Shown here: piece after piece, positions 15,832-24,759 of the stretch
Position numbering within the stretch: the first letter of the stretch is position 1
Layout of the letters: every line of letters begins with the position of its first letter
Assembly: GCA_003165595.1 (NCBI GenBank)
Contig: PLWQ01000033.1
Location: 91,501 to 139,755, forward strand
Source of the DNA: Fibrobacterota bacterium
Lineage (GTDB): Bacteria > Fibrobacterota > Chitinivibrionia > Chitinivibrionales > FEN-1185
DNA length: 48,255 nucleotides
Direction: 5' to 3'
The notes under the pieces: generated by a model
What the model was told of the DNA's origin: nothing
Database searches by the model: none
What the model saw: the letters and a program-made list of their open reading frames with translations, nothing else
Program-made: the position numbers and the translations under genes

Positions 15832-18006
15832 CTAGGGGTTAGGCCTTTCTTTCCGGCAACAATCGTTCCACATCCGCCGGTATGCCGATTCCAGGCCGCG
15901 GGTAAACCGCGCGCCGTCGCACAGCGGGCTTGCGGTCAGGGTGTCGCGCAGCCCGCCGCGAAGGAGCCTGAGTTTGTCAAGGGATGAGGCAAGCGACGTT
16001 GCCCGGGCCACGAATTCCTCCCGCGATCGCGCAATGCATTCTCCGAGGCTCACGCACGAAAGCACACTCGCCACCATTCTTCCGGCAAAACGGTCTGTGG
16101 CAAGCGTCACCACGGGAACGCCCATCCACAGCGATTCGCACGCCGAGGCGTGCCCGCTCCACGGCCGGGTGTCGAGCATGATGTCCATGCTGTTGTACAC
16201 CGCAAGGTGGCCCTGCGGGGGAACGGTGTCCAGCATGGTGATTCTCCCTGGAGCAACGCCGCAGGCCTCAAATTGCCCGGACAAACGCGCACGCGCTTCA
16301 CCATGCAGCGTTGTGCGGAATATGAGCAGCCTCGACAATGGAAGGGCACGCAGGACTTCGGACCACAGTTCGACCACCGATTTGTTGAGCCGGGACAGGG
16401 TGTGGGTTGAGCCGAAGGTCACGGCTCCGGCGGTGTCTGCGGGAAGCGGTCCAACGTCCGGCGCGGCCGGCGGCGGAGCATAGCAGCAGAAGCATCCGTC
16501 AAGCCGCAGCAGATTTTCCGTGTGCACCCGCGGCTCGCCCGGCGGGTCCGTTATTGAATCGGTGAGGCGAAAATCGATTGACGAAAGCCCGGTGGTGTTG
16601 GGATACCCGAGGTAGGTGGCCTGCACCGGAGCAGGCCTGAGCGCGAACAGCGGCAAACGGTTTCCGGCGCTGTGACCGGAAAGGTCCACCAGAACGTCTA
16701 TGCCGTCCTGGCGGATGCGTCCGGCAAGGCTCTCGTCCGGCATAGCCTCCGCGTCGATCCATGTGTCGCAATGCCGCCGGAAGAATTCGGTTTGCGCATC
16801 GGGTTTTTCGACTCCGGAATAACAGAAGATCTCGAATTGGCTCCTGTCGTGGTTACGGACAACCGGCGCCATGAACCTGGCAACCGGGTGATTGTTGAAA
16901 TCCGCGGACACGTAGCCGATCTTGAGCCTGCGGCCGGGAGCGGCATCGCAGGGACGCAGGGCGCTTCTGTGGAGCGGCCGTTCAAAGGTCACGCCGAACT
17001 TTTTGTGCTGTTCGTAAAGCTTTGCCGGGCCATACCGGGGATCGTAATTGAGCGTCCACAGGAGGCTGCTGTGGGCCTTTGCATGTATCCCATCGGCCGA
17101 AACGATGGCGGCAAAACAGTCTTCGGCTTCCTCATAATTTCCTGTTTTGTCCAGCGCTTCGCCAAGGTTGTAAATTGCTTCAGTAAAGGAGGGCCGCAGG
17201 CGAACTGCAGCCCTGAAACTCAAGATAGCAGCATCATACTCCTCAATGTCGCGCAGGCAATTGCCGAGGTTATAGCGTGCCTCGGGGAAGTCGGGCCGGA
17301 GTTGCAGTGCGGTTTTGTAGTGCTCCATGGCCCGGCGAACGTCGCCCGTTTTTGCGCACAGCATGCCGAGATTGTTGTAAGGGTCGGGGTTCGCGGGCGC
17401 AAGCTCGATGGCCTTGATAAATTCCATCTGCGCGCGATCGTTGTTCCCGGCTTTCTCATAAAGCAAACCAAGCGCGTTGTGGCCTTCGGCCCAGCCCGGC
17501 CTCAGGGCAACTGCGGCGGCCAGGCGGGACGCAGCCGCAACCGAATCTCCCAGCGTCCTGCAGATCTCCGACAGGTTCACGAGGGCATCAAAATAGGCCG
17601 GTGAACATGCAAGGGCGGCTTCAAGCGCCTCGCGCGCGGCAATAATATCACCGAGCGCCCGCAGCGACCCCGCGAGCTTGAACAGAAGGTTCGAATCGCG
17701 CGGGCTGAGGCCGACTGCCGTGCGCAGGCGCTTCGCGGCCTCGTCAAAGTGACCCTGGGCGTGAAAAATACTTGCACAATCGGAAATGAATTGCGAGTTG
17801 CCCGGCATTGCTTCGTCGGCTTTGCACAGGAGAAGCTTCGCTTCTTCAAGATTACCGGACTGCCTTCTTATGAGGCCAAGCAAGTGAAGCGCTTGTGCGT
17901 TGCCCGGGTCCAGGGCAAGTACACCGCCAACCGCATTTTCCGCGGCCAAAAAATTCCCTGCGCGAAAGAATTCGTCGGCTTCTTTTATGGCTGCTGTGTT
18001 ACTCAC
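15832..18006 (-). CDS. TPR O-GlcNAc transferase (SPINDLY type)
   Basis: Glycosyltransferase family 41, 724 residues. The first 330 residues hold about nine TPR units of 34 residues (for example LGLLYEKAGNNDRAQMEFIKAIELAP), which bind protein substrates. The catalytic half (about 358-712) has GYVSADFNNHPVARFM (H373 corresponds to the key His of the family), DLSGHSAGNR, the LGYPNTTGL strand, the HTLSRLNKS segment with the expected Lys, and DTRPWSGHASACESLWMGVP, which binds the sugar nucleotide. Such bacterial enzymes glycosylate Ser/Thr, for example in flagellins and adhesins; the substrate here is unknown. The start at 18006 gives a TPR-helix N-terminus. It is divergent from the giant TPR gene at 18361. 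Confidence 0.92.
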   Translation of the reverse strand: MSNTAAIKEADEFFRAGNFLAAENAVGGVLALDPGNAQALHLLGLIRRQSGNLEEAKLLLCKADEAMPGNSQFISDCASIFHAQGHFDEAAKRLRTAVGLSPRDSNLLFKLAGSLRALGDIIAAREALEAALACSPAYFDALVNLSEICRTLGDSVAAASRLAAAVALRPGWAEGHNALGLLYEKAGNNDRAQMEFIKAIELAPANPDPYNNLGMLCAKTGDVRRAMEHYKTALQLRPDFPEARYNLGNCLRDIEEYDAAILSFRAAVRLRPSFTEAIYNLGEALDKTGNYEEAEDCFAAIVSADGIHAKAHSSLLWTLNYDPRYGPAKLYEQHKKFGVTFERPLHRSALRPCDAAPGRRLKIGYVSADFNNHPVARFMAPVVRNHDRSQFEIFCYSGVEKPDAQTEFFRRHCDTWIDAEAMPDESLAGRIRQDGIDVLVDLSGHSAGNRLPLFALRPAPVQATYLGYPNTTGLSSIDFRLTDSITDPPGEPRVHTENLLRLDGCFCCYAPPPAAPDVGPLPADTAGAVTFGSTHTLSRLNKSVVELWSEVLRALPLSRLLIFRTTLHGEARARLSGQFEACGVAPGRITMLDTVPPQGHLAVYNSMDIMLDTRPWSGHASACESLWMGVPVVTLATDRFAGRMVASVLSCVSLGECIARSREEFVARATSLASSLDKLRLLRGGLRDTLTASPLCDGARFTRGLESAYRRMWNDCCRKERPNP

Positions 18007-18360
18007 TTAATTTCAACGTGTTACATGTGTATATAATTTGCTACGTATTTACTGAAAATAATTGCACTCTTGCTGCATAGACGTTATAATAGAGGTGAAA
18101 GAAGCAACGCGCTCCACAGTAAAATGGTTGATGATGTAAGGCAAGTGCAAGTTCGGCAGACCAAGGTTGATTTTGACAAGAGAGGGAAATGGCGCATTTT
18201 GGTTTATGCGCTTAATCAAATCAAGAGAATCAAACGGCCTAGTGTCCGGCCTAATATTGACAGAAAGTAAGAACATGACTTGTCGAGCGCCGGCAGGAGC
18301 GGATCACAAATCCGGCGCAACATGTCAACAACAAATGTGTCGAATGTGAAGGAGGAATTC
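18007..18360. other. 354-base divergent intergenic region
   Basis: The region between divergent TPR genes. The only strong signals are the plus-strand promoter at 18062-18090 and the GAAGGAGGAATTC ribosome-binding site at 18348-18360. A 48-codon frame (18124-18270; ATG, no ribosome-binding site) reads MVDDVRQVQVRQTK onward, with many Lys and Arg; I do not count it as a gene. The region is less GC-rich than its surroundings, which would suit regulatory DNA. Confidence 0.5.
18062..18090 (+). promoter_or_regulatory. Sigma-70-type promoter for the giant TPR gene
   Basis: TTGCAC (18062-18067), a 17-base spacer and a consensus TATAAT (18085-18090). Transcription would start at about 18097 and give a 264-base leader before the gene at 18361. 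Confidence 0.7.
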
Positions 18361-21180
18361 ATGCGTATCGCCGGCATCATCATCATCGCAGGCATTCTGG
18401 CGCTCACTGCAACAGATGCCCGTGCAAAACAACAGGCTGCCGCAAGAACCGGTATGAAGGCAACGGTCGATAAGCTTGCAGCAGCCCTTGAGCAAACCGC
18501 CGCAGAACAATTCCAATCCGGTCACGACAGCCTTGGCGCGGGTACTTGCATTAAGGTCTATGACCTGGACAATTCCGCCTACAAGGAGTTCCTTCTCAAG
18601 GCCGGCGATGGCTTTGCAAACTGCGGCGCGGCAAGCAAGGCCCAAAAGGCCTACGAAACATACCTTGAGAAATTCGGCGCAGATCAGCGGGCGCTTGTCG
18701 GCCTCGCTTCCATAGTTTATGGGGAGAAGGACTATGCTAAGGCGGCTGAGATTCTCAAACAAGCGCCGCTTGCCGTGGCCTCGCAGGAGCACCTGTGCAT
18801 GATGCTGGCCGAGTCGGACTTTGCAATAGGGCAATTCGACGAGACGGTTTCACTTCTGACGCAATCAAAATATTCGGCAACCAGGCGCAGCCTCGAATTG
18901 TGCGCACCTGCATATGAGAAAATGGGTGAGTTTCAGAAGTCCCTTGCATGTTGGGAAAAACTCGTGTCTATCTCGCAGGACAAAAAACGCTTTGAATACG
19001 GTTTCCGGATCGCCCGCATCTACGAACAACGTAACCAAAACGACAAGGCGGCCCGATGCTACGAGCAGATGCTGTCGGAATATCCCGACGATATCCGGTG
19101 CACCGAGCGGCTTGCAGCGCTTTGCCTGCAAACCCGAAATTTTCGCAGGGCCCAGCAACTGCTGCAGAAAGCAGTGACGCTGCCGAACGCCACGCCCGTG
19201 CTCAAGAAGATGCTTGGGCAAAGCTTGGCTGCACAGGGAAACAGGATACCGGCGATCAATTGGTACAAACAGTATCTCGAAGCGGTTCCGAACGATTCGG
19301 CCGCCTGGTGCGAGCTCGGCGGAGCTTATTATGAACAGGAACACTATGCGGAGGCAATTGAAGTTCTTGCAAAATCGGTTGCACTGCAGCCCCGCAATCA
19401 AGAATGCCTGGTGACCCTCGGCATCTGCTATGTGAAAACCGGGGACCTGATCTCTGCATCCGGCCCGCTTGAAAAAGCGCGCAGCATTAACAAATACGAT
19501 ATTCGGGCGCTGTCTTTGCTTGCTGCATGCTATCGCACGCAAAGCGACACAAAGAAACTGGGCAGCGTGCTGCGAGACTGGACGGTTGCGGATCCCAACA
19601 ACGCAACCCCCCGGTTCGAGCTTGGGGACAGGTACGTGTGGGAACAGAAATACCGAGACGCGATTCCACTCCTCGAAAGCGCGTGCGCTCTGGACAGCGC
19701 GGATGCCCAGATCCATCTGTCACTCGCAAAAGCTTACGAAAAGACCGGGGGCGAAGCAAACCGGCTCGCCCACCTGAGAAAAGCGCTGGCATGCTCACCA
19801 AAGAATGCGGAGGCACAGTTTGAGTTTGGAAAGCTCCTCTTGAGCCGCAGCCAGCGCGAAGCCGCAAAGCCTTATCTTGCAAAAGCCGTCATCTTGGAGC
19901 CCGGCTTTGCGTCCGCCCAGTTCGAATACGGCAGGCTGCTCTTGACCCTCGGCCTGCGTGACAGCGCGTACGAACATCTGAACGCCGCCGTGCAGCTCGA
20001 ACCGCTTAACACCGGCTATCTGGTTCAATTCGCGCAAGCGGCATATGCCGCGGGAAACAAGCAGACCGCGCTTGACATAATCAAACGGGCTTTGTCCAGT
20101 GACTCGTCCAATGCGGAAATTTTGCAGTGGGCGGGTCTCTTGTACAAGGAGACAGGCAGTATCGACACCGCCAAGCAACTCCTGCTCAGGAGCGTGGCCC
20201 GGGGAACAGCGTGCGCGTCCTGTTTCAAATACCTGGCCGACATTTACCTTGCCAACGGGGAATACGACCTGGCGGTTAAGTTCTTCAATCAGTCGCTCGC
20301 GCTTGGATCGTTCAGCGAGTCCGCGGCGCTCGGACTGGGTACGTCGCTGCTCATGACCGGCGACGCGGCGCGAGCCCAGATGATCTTCGAAAAAGCGCTA
20401 GCCGAGAATCCGAAAAGTGAAGAGGCGCTGTACCGGCTCTGTTCTGTGTACCTCAGGACCGGGGCCACAGGCAGGGCAAAAACGCTGCTTAGCACCACGG
20501 GCAACCAGCGCAAGAGCGGCTGGATTCGCCTGTGTGAAGGTGAAATCGCCGAGGCGGAGAACCGATCCGCCGAAGCGCTGATATCGTTCTCCGTGGCCGC
20601 AACCTTTATGCCGGAAAACCCACTCACACATGCCGGGCTTGGACGACTCAACCTGGCAGGAAAGCAGTTCGAGAAAGCGATTGAGAATTTCGGCAATGCC
20701 TCGGCCAGAGACCCGCATAACCCGGAATTCGTGCTTGGCATGGGAAAAGCCTACGAAGGAATGGATCAGAACCAAGCGGCGTTCGACCTGTATGCCGAAG
20801 TAGCGCGGCGCGTTCCGAGGAATCCCGAAGTTTTCTACCTGCTGGGAGAGGTGCTTGGCAAGCAGAAGCAACACCAGCAATCGGTGGCGGCTCTTATGCG
20901 CGGCATCGCACTAAGTCCCAGGGACTGCCGCATGTACTTTTGCCTGGGCAACGAATACCAGGCGCTCTCGCGGTTCAAGGAAGCACTTGACGCGTACAAA
21001 AAAGCGGTGCGGAACAAGAACGACGGAAGCCGCTGTTCCGAGGCGTACAAGGAAATGGGGAACATTTACTTTAATGACATAAAGGACGCGCCGAAGGCCA
21101 GGGACTGCTACGCGAAATATCTGAAAGCCGGCGGCAAGGACGAGAAGATTGTTGAAGTAGTGAACAGTATAAAGGGCTAG
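18361..21180 (+). CDS. Exported giant TPR protein
   Basis: A 939-residue protein built almost wholly of tetratricopeptide repeats (about 20 or more). The start at 18361 follows GGAGGAATTC and gives a signal peptide, MRIAGIIIIAGILALTATDA, with a likely cut after ARA near residue 23, so the repeat array is in the periplasm or beyond. Typical units are AWCELGGAYYEQEHYAEAIE and FEYGRLLLTLGLRDSAYEHL. Its role is probably a protein-interaction scaffold, as in exopolysaccharide, pilus or secretion systems; no catalytic domain is visible. It lies divergent to the SPINDLY enzyme and convergent with the amidohydrolase. The 130 bases downstream show no clear terminator. Confidence 0.85.
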   Translation: MRIAGIIIIAGILALTATDARAKQQAAARTGMKATVDKLAAALEQTAAEQFQSGHDSLGAGTCIKVYDLDNSAYKEFLLKAGDGFANCGAASKAQKAYETYLEKFGADQRALVGLASIVYGEKDYAKAAEILKQAPLAVASQEHLCMMLAESDFAIGQFDETVSLLTQSKYSATRRSLELCAPAYEKMGEFQKSLACWEKLVSISQDKKRFEYGFRIARIYEQRNQNDKAARCYEQMLSEYPDDIRCTERLAALCLQTRNFRRAQQLLQKAVTLPNATPVLKKMLGQSLAAQGNRIPAINWYKQYLEAVPNDSAAWCELGGAYYEQEHYAEAIEVLAKSVALQPRNQECLVTLGICYVKTGDLISASGPLEKARSINKYDIRALSLLAACYRTQSDTKKLGSVLRDWTVADPNNATPRFELGDRYVWEQKYRDAIPLLESACALDSADAQIHLSLAKAYEKTGGEANRLAHLRKALACSPKNAEAQFEFGKLLLSRSQREAAKPYLAKAVILEPGFASAQFEYGRLLLTLGLRDSAYEHLNAAVQLEPLNTGYLVQFAQAAYAAGNKQTALDIIKRALSSDSSNAEILQWAGLLYKETGSIDTAKQLLLRSVARGTACASCFKYLADIYLANGEYDLAVKFFNQSLALGSFSESAALGLGTSLLMTGDAARAQMIFEKALAENPKSEEALYRLCSVYLRTGATGRAKTLLSTTGNQRKSGWIRLCEGEIAEAENRSAEALISFSVAATFMPENPLTHAGLGRLNLAGKQFEKAIENFGNASARDPHNPEFVLGMGKAYEGMDQNQAAFDLYAEVARRVPRNPEVFYLLGEVLGKQKQHQQSVAALMRGIALSPRDCRMYFCLGNEYQALSRFKEALDAYKKAVRNKNDGSRCSEAYKEMGNIYFNDIKDAPKARDCYAKYLKAGGKDEKIVEVVNSIKG

Positions 21181-21310
21181 AGTCGTCCTCCGCCAAAACA
21201 CGACAACGCGCCTCGCCGAAGAAGGCATGGGCGGGCCTTGCATGCCCGGCTGCAAGAGCCTGTGCCGAGCGCAGGGCATTGTCACCCGAAAAGCGGCCGG
21301 CGCCGACCCC

Positions 21311-22537
21311 TCAATAGTCGGCGATAATCTCTTCCCCGTTGACAATAACGAGCCTTACTTCCGGTTCGCCCAGAATAAGCTCGTCGAGCAGGGAGGCGCC
21401 GGGCTTTTGCGGGAAACGCAGTCCGATGATGTCGGCGTTCATGCCGGCGGCCAGTCCTCCTATTTGTGAAGACATGCCCAGCGCCGTGGCCGGGTTCACG
21501 GTGATCCACCGGAGCATCTCCGACGCCGGAACATGGGGATATTTCTGGCGCGCGCAGAACAATTCGTCGAAAAGATTCATGGAACGCTCGCACGAGAGGC
21601 TCTCCGTCGCAGCGCACAGGGCGACGCCGCGGTTGATCGCCACATCAAGGGGAAAGGCCTTATGGCCGGCTTCGGCGGTGTACTGGAAACAAAGCACTAC
21701 CGACGCGCCAAGCTGTGCAAGCCGCTCGAGCTCCCATCCATTGACATAATTGCAATGGTAACAGATCGCGCCGGGCGGGACGAGGTTTTCCGCGAGCGCG
21801 TAGTCCATGGAGCCCCTGGCTACCTTGCCGAAAGGCCAGGGTTTCCTTCTCGTGATATGAAAAAACAAATCGCCGGTCTGGTCGGAAAATGCCTGCAGCT
21901 CCTCGGCGCTTTCCGCCACGTGACAAGACCATAAGTACCCGTTTTGCCGGCCGAATTCGGTGAGCGCCGCATGCCCGCCCGGCGACAATGAATATACCGC
22001 GTACGGCCCCGCGCCTACAGGCGCGTTCCGCCCTGCAGCGCCGATACGCTCCGAAATCGTGCCGATAATTTTTGCTTCCTCGTCGGCGCTTTCCGGATGC
22101 GCCTCGTGAAGAACGAAAGATCGGATCGGCTCCTTCGCGAGAACGCGCGGCGAAATTCCCCTTCGTGAACTATCCGCGACCGTGGTGATGCCGTGGGAAA
22201 GCAGCTCGCGGCTGCCGAGCCGCACCGCGTTCTCGACGCCGGCATCGGACAGCTGGCGAAGCCGCGTTGCACGCTTGGCAGTCCATGATGCGAACGTTTC
22301 GTCCTGACCCCTTGGCATATCGCGCAGCGCATTCTCCTCGAGATGGGTGTGGATGTTGATGAGGCCGGGCAGCAGAATCATGTCGCCAAGGTTGACAATG
22401 CGGTCATCGCCGCTTCGCTTTGCCCAGCCCCGCGGGCCGGCGCTCACGATGCGGCCGCCATCAACCGAGACAGCGGCGTTGTGTATGACCTCAAATGAAG
22501 GGGTGAGGACCCATTTTGCGAAATATATGGTAGCCAT
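21311..22537 (-). CDS. Amidohydrolase of the ATZ/TRZ (SsnA) group
   Basis: A 408-residue cytoplasmic metal-dependent hydrolase. It has the N-terminal beta-strand domain, then GLINIHTHLE with metal ligands H63 and H65, H206 in SCHVAES and H261 in CYHCNYVN. The position of the usual metal-binding Asp (in TDSLAS) reads ATESLSCERSMN, so E312 replaces it. Related enzymes deaminate guanine, aminofutalosine, S-adenosylhomocysteine or triazines; the substrate here cannot be told from sequence. The ATG at 22537 is preferred over an upstream TTG (22555) because the conserved MATIYFAKW start follows. It is the last of three minus-strand genes (signal peptidase, FlgM-like, this one). Confidence 0.82.
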   Translation of the reverse strand: MATIYFAKWVLTPSFEVIHNAAVSVDGGRIVSAGPRGWAKRSGDDRIVNLGDMILLPGLINIHTHLEENALRDMPRGQDETFASWTAKRATRLRQLSDAGVENAVRLGSRELLSHGITTVADSSRRGISPRVLAKEPIRSFVLHEAHPESADEEAKIIGTISERIGAAGRNAPVGAGPYAVYSLSPGGHAALTEFGRQNGYLWSCHVAESAEELQAFSDQTGDLFFHITRRKPWPFGKVARGSMDYALAENLVPPGAICYHCNYVNGWELERLAQLGASVVLCFQYTAEAGHKAFPLDVAINRGVALCAATESLSCERSMNLFDELFCARQKYPHVPASEMLRWITVNPATALGMSSQIGGLAAGMNADIIGLRFPQKPGASLLDELILGEPEVRLVIVNGEEIIADY

Positions 22538-22601
22538 AGGCGCGTCCGGACTCAAAATACAACGGGCACCTAGCGCGGAGAATTATTGCCGGGAGCGAAG
22601 G

Positions 22602-22895
22602 TTAGAAAACTTCAAACAGCAACTTTTCAATGAGGAAATCGTCGTCGACATGGCTCGCAGGGGAAGTTCTGCAGAAAATCTGCCTTATTTTCTCATCCAC
22701 GACATCATTGGGAATCTGGCGGACATACGCGCACATCCATTCAAAATCTTCATCGATGTCGTCTTTGGAAATGCACACAACGTCTACAACGGTCCCCTCT
22801 GGGGTTCTTTTGCGAAGGGGGCGAAGAGGTTGGAGACGGGCTTTCGACTGCCTACTGTTGTTAGCGTAACTGCCTATAAGCTGTTCGATGCGCAT
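22602..22895 (-). CDS. Possible FlgM-like anti-sigma-28 factor
   Basis: A 97-residue protein with features of FlgM, which binds and inhibits FliA (sigma-28): the N-terminal MRIEQLIGSY, the D-x-V-x-I-S motif as DVVCISKDDID, and a C-terminal helix pattern VVDEKIRQIFCRTSP with a following DDDFLIEKLLFEVF, matching the general form of the FlgM C-terminus (EEKVxxIKxxIxxGxYxVDPxxVAxKLL). FlgM proteins are about 90-110 residues. AGGAG sits 7 bases before the ATG. It is not next to other flagellar genes here, so this assignment rests on sequence pattern alone. A flagellin with a sigma-28 promoter lies at 36.6 kb, which makes a partner plausible. Alternatively it is an unrelated short helical protein. 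Confidence 0.5.
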   Translation of the reverse strand: MRIEQLIGSYANNSRQSKARLQPLRPLRKRTPEGTVVDVVCISKDDIDEDFEWMCAYVRQIPNDVVDEKIRQIFCRTSPASHVDDDFLIEKLLFEVF

Positions 22896-22915
22896 GATAC
22901 GACTCCTATGAGCAG

Positions 22916-22942
22916 TATCGGAAAAGGGGGTAGGGTGCTTGA
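22916..22942 (-). promoter_or_regulatory. Possible sigma-28-type promoter for the FlgM-like gene
   Basis: On the minus strand, TCAAGCAC (22942-22935) is followed by 12-13 bases and CCGATAC (22921-22915). The ideal is TAAAGTTT-N11-GCCGATAA, so the match is partial, with good -10 and weak -35. The transcript would start just before the AGGAG site of the gene at 22895. Confidence 0.3.
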
Positions 22943-23022
22943 CGACTTAATGCCTGTGCTGCAAAGATTTTGCTTAAGCGGTCAACTCGGTAAGAAGAAA
23001 AATGCGAGAACTGCGCGGCGGG

Positions 23023-23589
23023 TCAATACAGCAGAATAATCTTTCCCAGAATCCTGCTCGTCGGAACAAAGTAAATGCGCTCTCCGGTCGTGGAATCTTT
23101 CCAGTCGCGCGAGTCCTCGGATTCGTCGCGGTTGTCACCCATGACAAAGACCGTGCCTTCCGGAACTTTCAGAGGCCCGAGGTTGTCGCCGACGAGCAGG
23201 ATTGTATCCCGCGAATGATAGGCATACGGCTCAGCCAGCCTCAATCCGTTGATAAATATGTCCTTGTTCCTGATCTGCATGGTATCGCCGCCGGTCGCGA
23301 TTATCCGTTTGACAAGATTGTGATGAGAAAGAACGGGTGAGGGAAATGCGACAATGTCTTTTTGCTTGGGTTTTCTCACGTGATAGGTGATTTTTTCCAT
23401 GAGGTAACGGCCGCCTACATTTAATGTGGGGGCCATCGAGGACGATGTGACCTGGATGATATCGAAGGCGAAAAGGTGCAGCAAAAGGGTAATAGCGAAA
23501 GCTGTCAGAACGACTAACAGCAATCGTTTGAGGGAATACGGCGTTCGTTTCCCTGGAAGAGGCGAACGGAAAGTGATATTTTCAGGCAT
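23023..23589 (-). CDS. lepB: Signal peptidase I
   Basis: Membrane-bound serine protease that removes signal peptides from secreted proteins, 188 residues. One transmembrane segment (about 22-43, LLLVVLTAFAITLLLHLFAF) is followed by the catalytic serine in SSSMAPTL (S51) and the catalytic lysine in LVKRIIATGGD (K94). The C-terminal motif GDNRDESEDSR is diagnostic. The length is short but normal for the Gram-positive-like group. Upstream, 226 bases separate it from the divergent yajC. The FlgM-like gene follows after 127 bases. Confidence 0.95.
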   Translation of the reverse strand: MPENITFRSPLPGKRTPYSLKRLLLVVLTAFAITLLLHLFAFDIIQVTSSSMAPTLNVGGRYLMEKITYHVRKPKQKDIVAFPSPVLSHHNLVKRIIATGGDTMQIRNKDIFINGLRLAEPYAYHSRDTILLVGDNLGPLKVPEGTVFVMGDNRDESEDSRDWKDSTTGERIYFVPTSRILGKIILLY

Positions 23590-23725
23590 TGCCTTTTGCC
23601 CGGCTGATCAATCAAAACTAAATTCTCCAGCCACGAAATGCAAACGTGGCGGGTTGCCCTATTTTTGCCTCAAATATCCATCACCTCGTGAACGAATAAA
23701 CAAGGATAGCCGCTCTCGTTGGGCA

Positions 23726-23755
23726 TTGACTTCCGATCTCAGGCCAACATATATT
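23726..23755 (+). promoter_or_regulatory. Sigma-70-type promoter for yajC
   Basis: TTGACT (23726-23731), an 18-base spacer and TATATT (23750-23755), placing transcription start near 23762 and giving a leader of about 54 bases before the yajC start at 23816. Confidence 0.6.
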
Positions 23756-23815
23756 ACTAGCCTGAAAAATCCGTCGGAGAGTTCATTGAACCCTGTTAGA
23801 GAGAAAGGATATTCC

Positions 23816-24214
23816 ATGCGTTATTATTTTACGGCAGCTCTTGTGTTGTGTAACTCGCTGGCATTGTTCGCCCAGACAAGTGGAGCGGCTCCGGCCGCAG
23901 GCGGCAAGAGCATGATGCCCACCATTCTCATGATGGTTGTTGTTTTTGCCATCATCTACTTTCTCATGATCCTTCCGCAGCAGAAAAAGCAGAAGGAAAC
24001 CCAGAGCATGCTCAAGAATATGAAAAAGGGCGACAAGATAGTCACCATTGGCGGTTTGCTTGGAACCGTGGGCAACGTCAAGGACACTACCGTAATGGTG
24101 AAAATCGCGGATAACACGGTTGTGGAATTCAGGAAAAGTTCCATAGCGGCCATTATCACCGACGACAAACCGTTGGACAAGGCCGACGCCAACAAGTTGG
24201 AGAACAAAGCGTAG
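23816..24214 (+). CDS. yajC: Preprotein translocase subunit YajC
   Basis: YajC is a small inner-membrane protein associated with SecDF. The 132-residue product has a single transmembrane stretch (MMPTILMMVVVFAIIYFLMI) followed by the family signature LPQQKKQKETQSMLKNMKKGD and the VTIGGLLGTV core. The N-terminal segment before it (MRYYFTAALVLCNSLALFAQ) looks like a cleaved signal peptide, a less common addition to the family. AGAAAGGA precedes the start. The def gene begins 6 bases after the stop, so they form an operon. secD and secF are not in the window. Confidence 0.93.
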   Translation: MRYYFTAALVLCNSLALFAQTSGAAPAAGGKSMMPTILMMVVVFAIIYFLMILPQQKKQKETQSMLKNMKKGDKIVTIGGLLGTVGNVKDTTVMVKIADNTVVEFRKSSIAAIITDDKPLDKADANKLENKA

Positions 24215-24219
24215 GGAGT

Positions 24220-24759
24220 ATGTTCGATATCATTTACTACGGTGACCCTATCCTTCGCAAGAAGGCAAAGGCGGTCTCGGTATTCGACGGCAAGCTCAAG
24301 AATCTTGTGGAAGAGATGGTCGAGACCATGGCACAGAACGACGGCGTTGGCCTGGCCGCTCCCCAGGTCGGCGTGTCCAAGCGGATCGTGGTTATCGATG
24401 CCACCAAGGGCGAGGTTCCTCCGATCGTTCTTATCAATCCGGAATTCACCTACGTGTCCAAAGAGGTTGTTGAGCGCGAGGAAGGCTGCCTCAGCTTTCC
24501 CGACATCCACCTCGATATCAAAAGACCCGAGATTGTTTCTGTAAAGGCGTTTGACGAAACGGGTAAGGAATTCCACTTAGAAAAGGCCGCAGACCTCCTC
24601 GCTCGCGCGCTCCAGCACGAGATAGACCACATCGACGGACTGCTCATCATCGACCATGTGTCGCTGCTTCAGCGAAAGATGCTGTCGGGCAAGCTCAAAA
24701 AGATTTCCGCCATGGTGCCGGGCGAGGCGACCGGATCCGGAGAGGCAAAGGCCGTGTGA
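24220..24759 (+). CDS. def: Peptide deformylase
   Basis: Metalloenzyme that removes the formyl group from the initiating methionine of nascent proteins. 179 residues, with the three family motifs: GVGLAAPQ (42-49), EGCLS with metal ligand C90, and HEIDH with H133, E134 and H137. It lies between yajC and the SpoIID-like gene on the same strand, 6 bases after yajC and with a 4-base overlap downstream. Confidence 0.97.
   Translation: MFDIIYYGDPILRKKAKAVSVFDGKLKNLVEEMVETMAQNDGVGLAAPQVGVSKRIVVIDATKGEVPPIVLINPEFTYVSKEVVEREEGCLSFPDIHLDIKRPEIVSVKAFDETGKEFHLEKAADLLARALQHEIDHIDGLLIIDHVSLLQRKMLSGKLKKISAMVPGEATGSGEAKAV

Noticed and set aside
18257-18262. TTGACA as a possible -35 box for the giant TPR gene
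   Set aside because: No acceptable -10 sequence lies at 16-18 bases downstream; the promoter at 18062 is much better.
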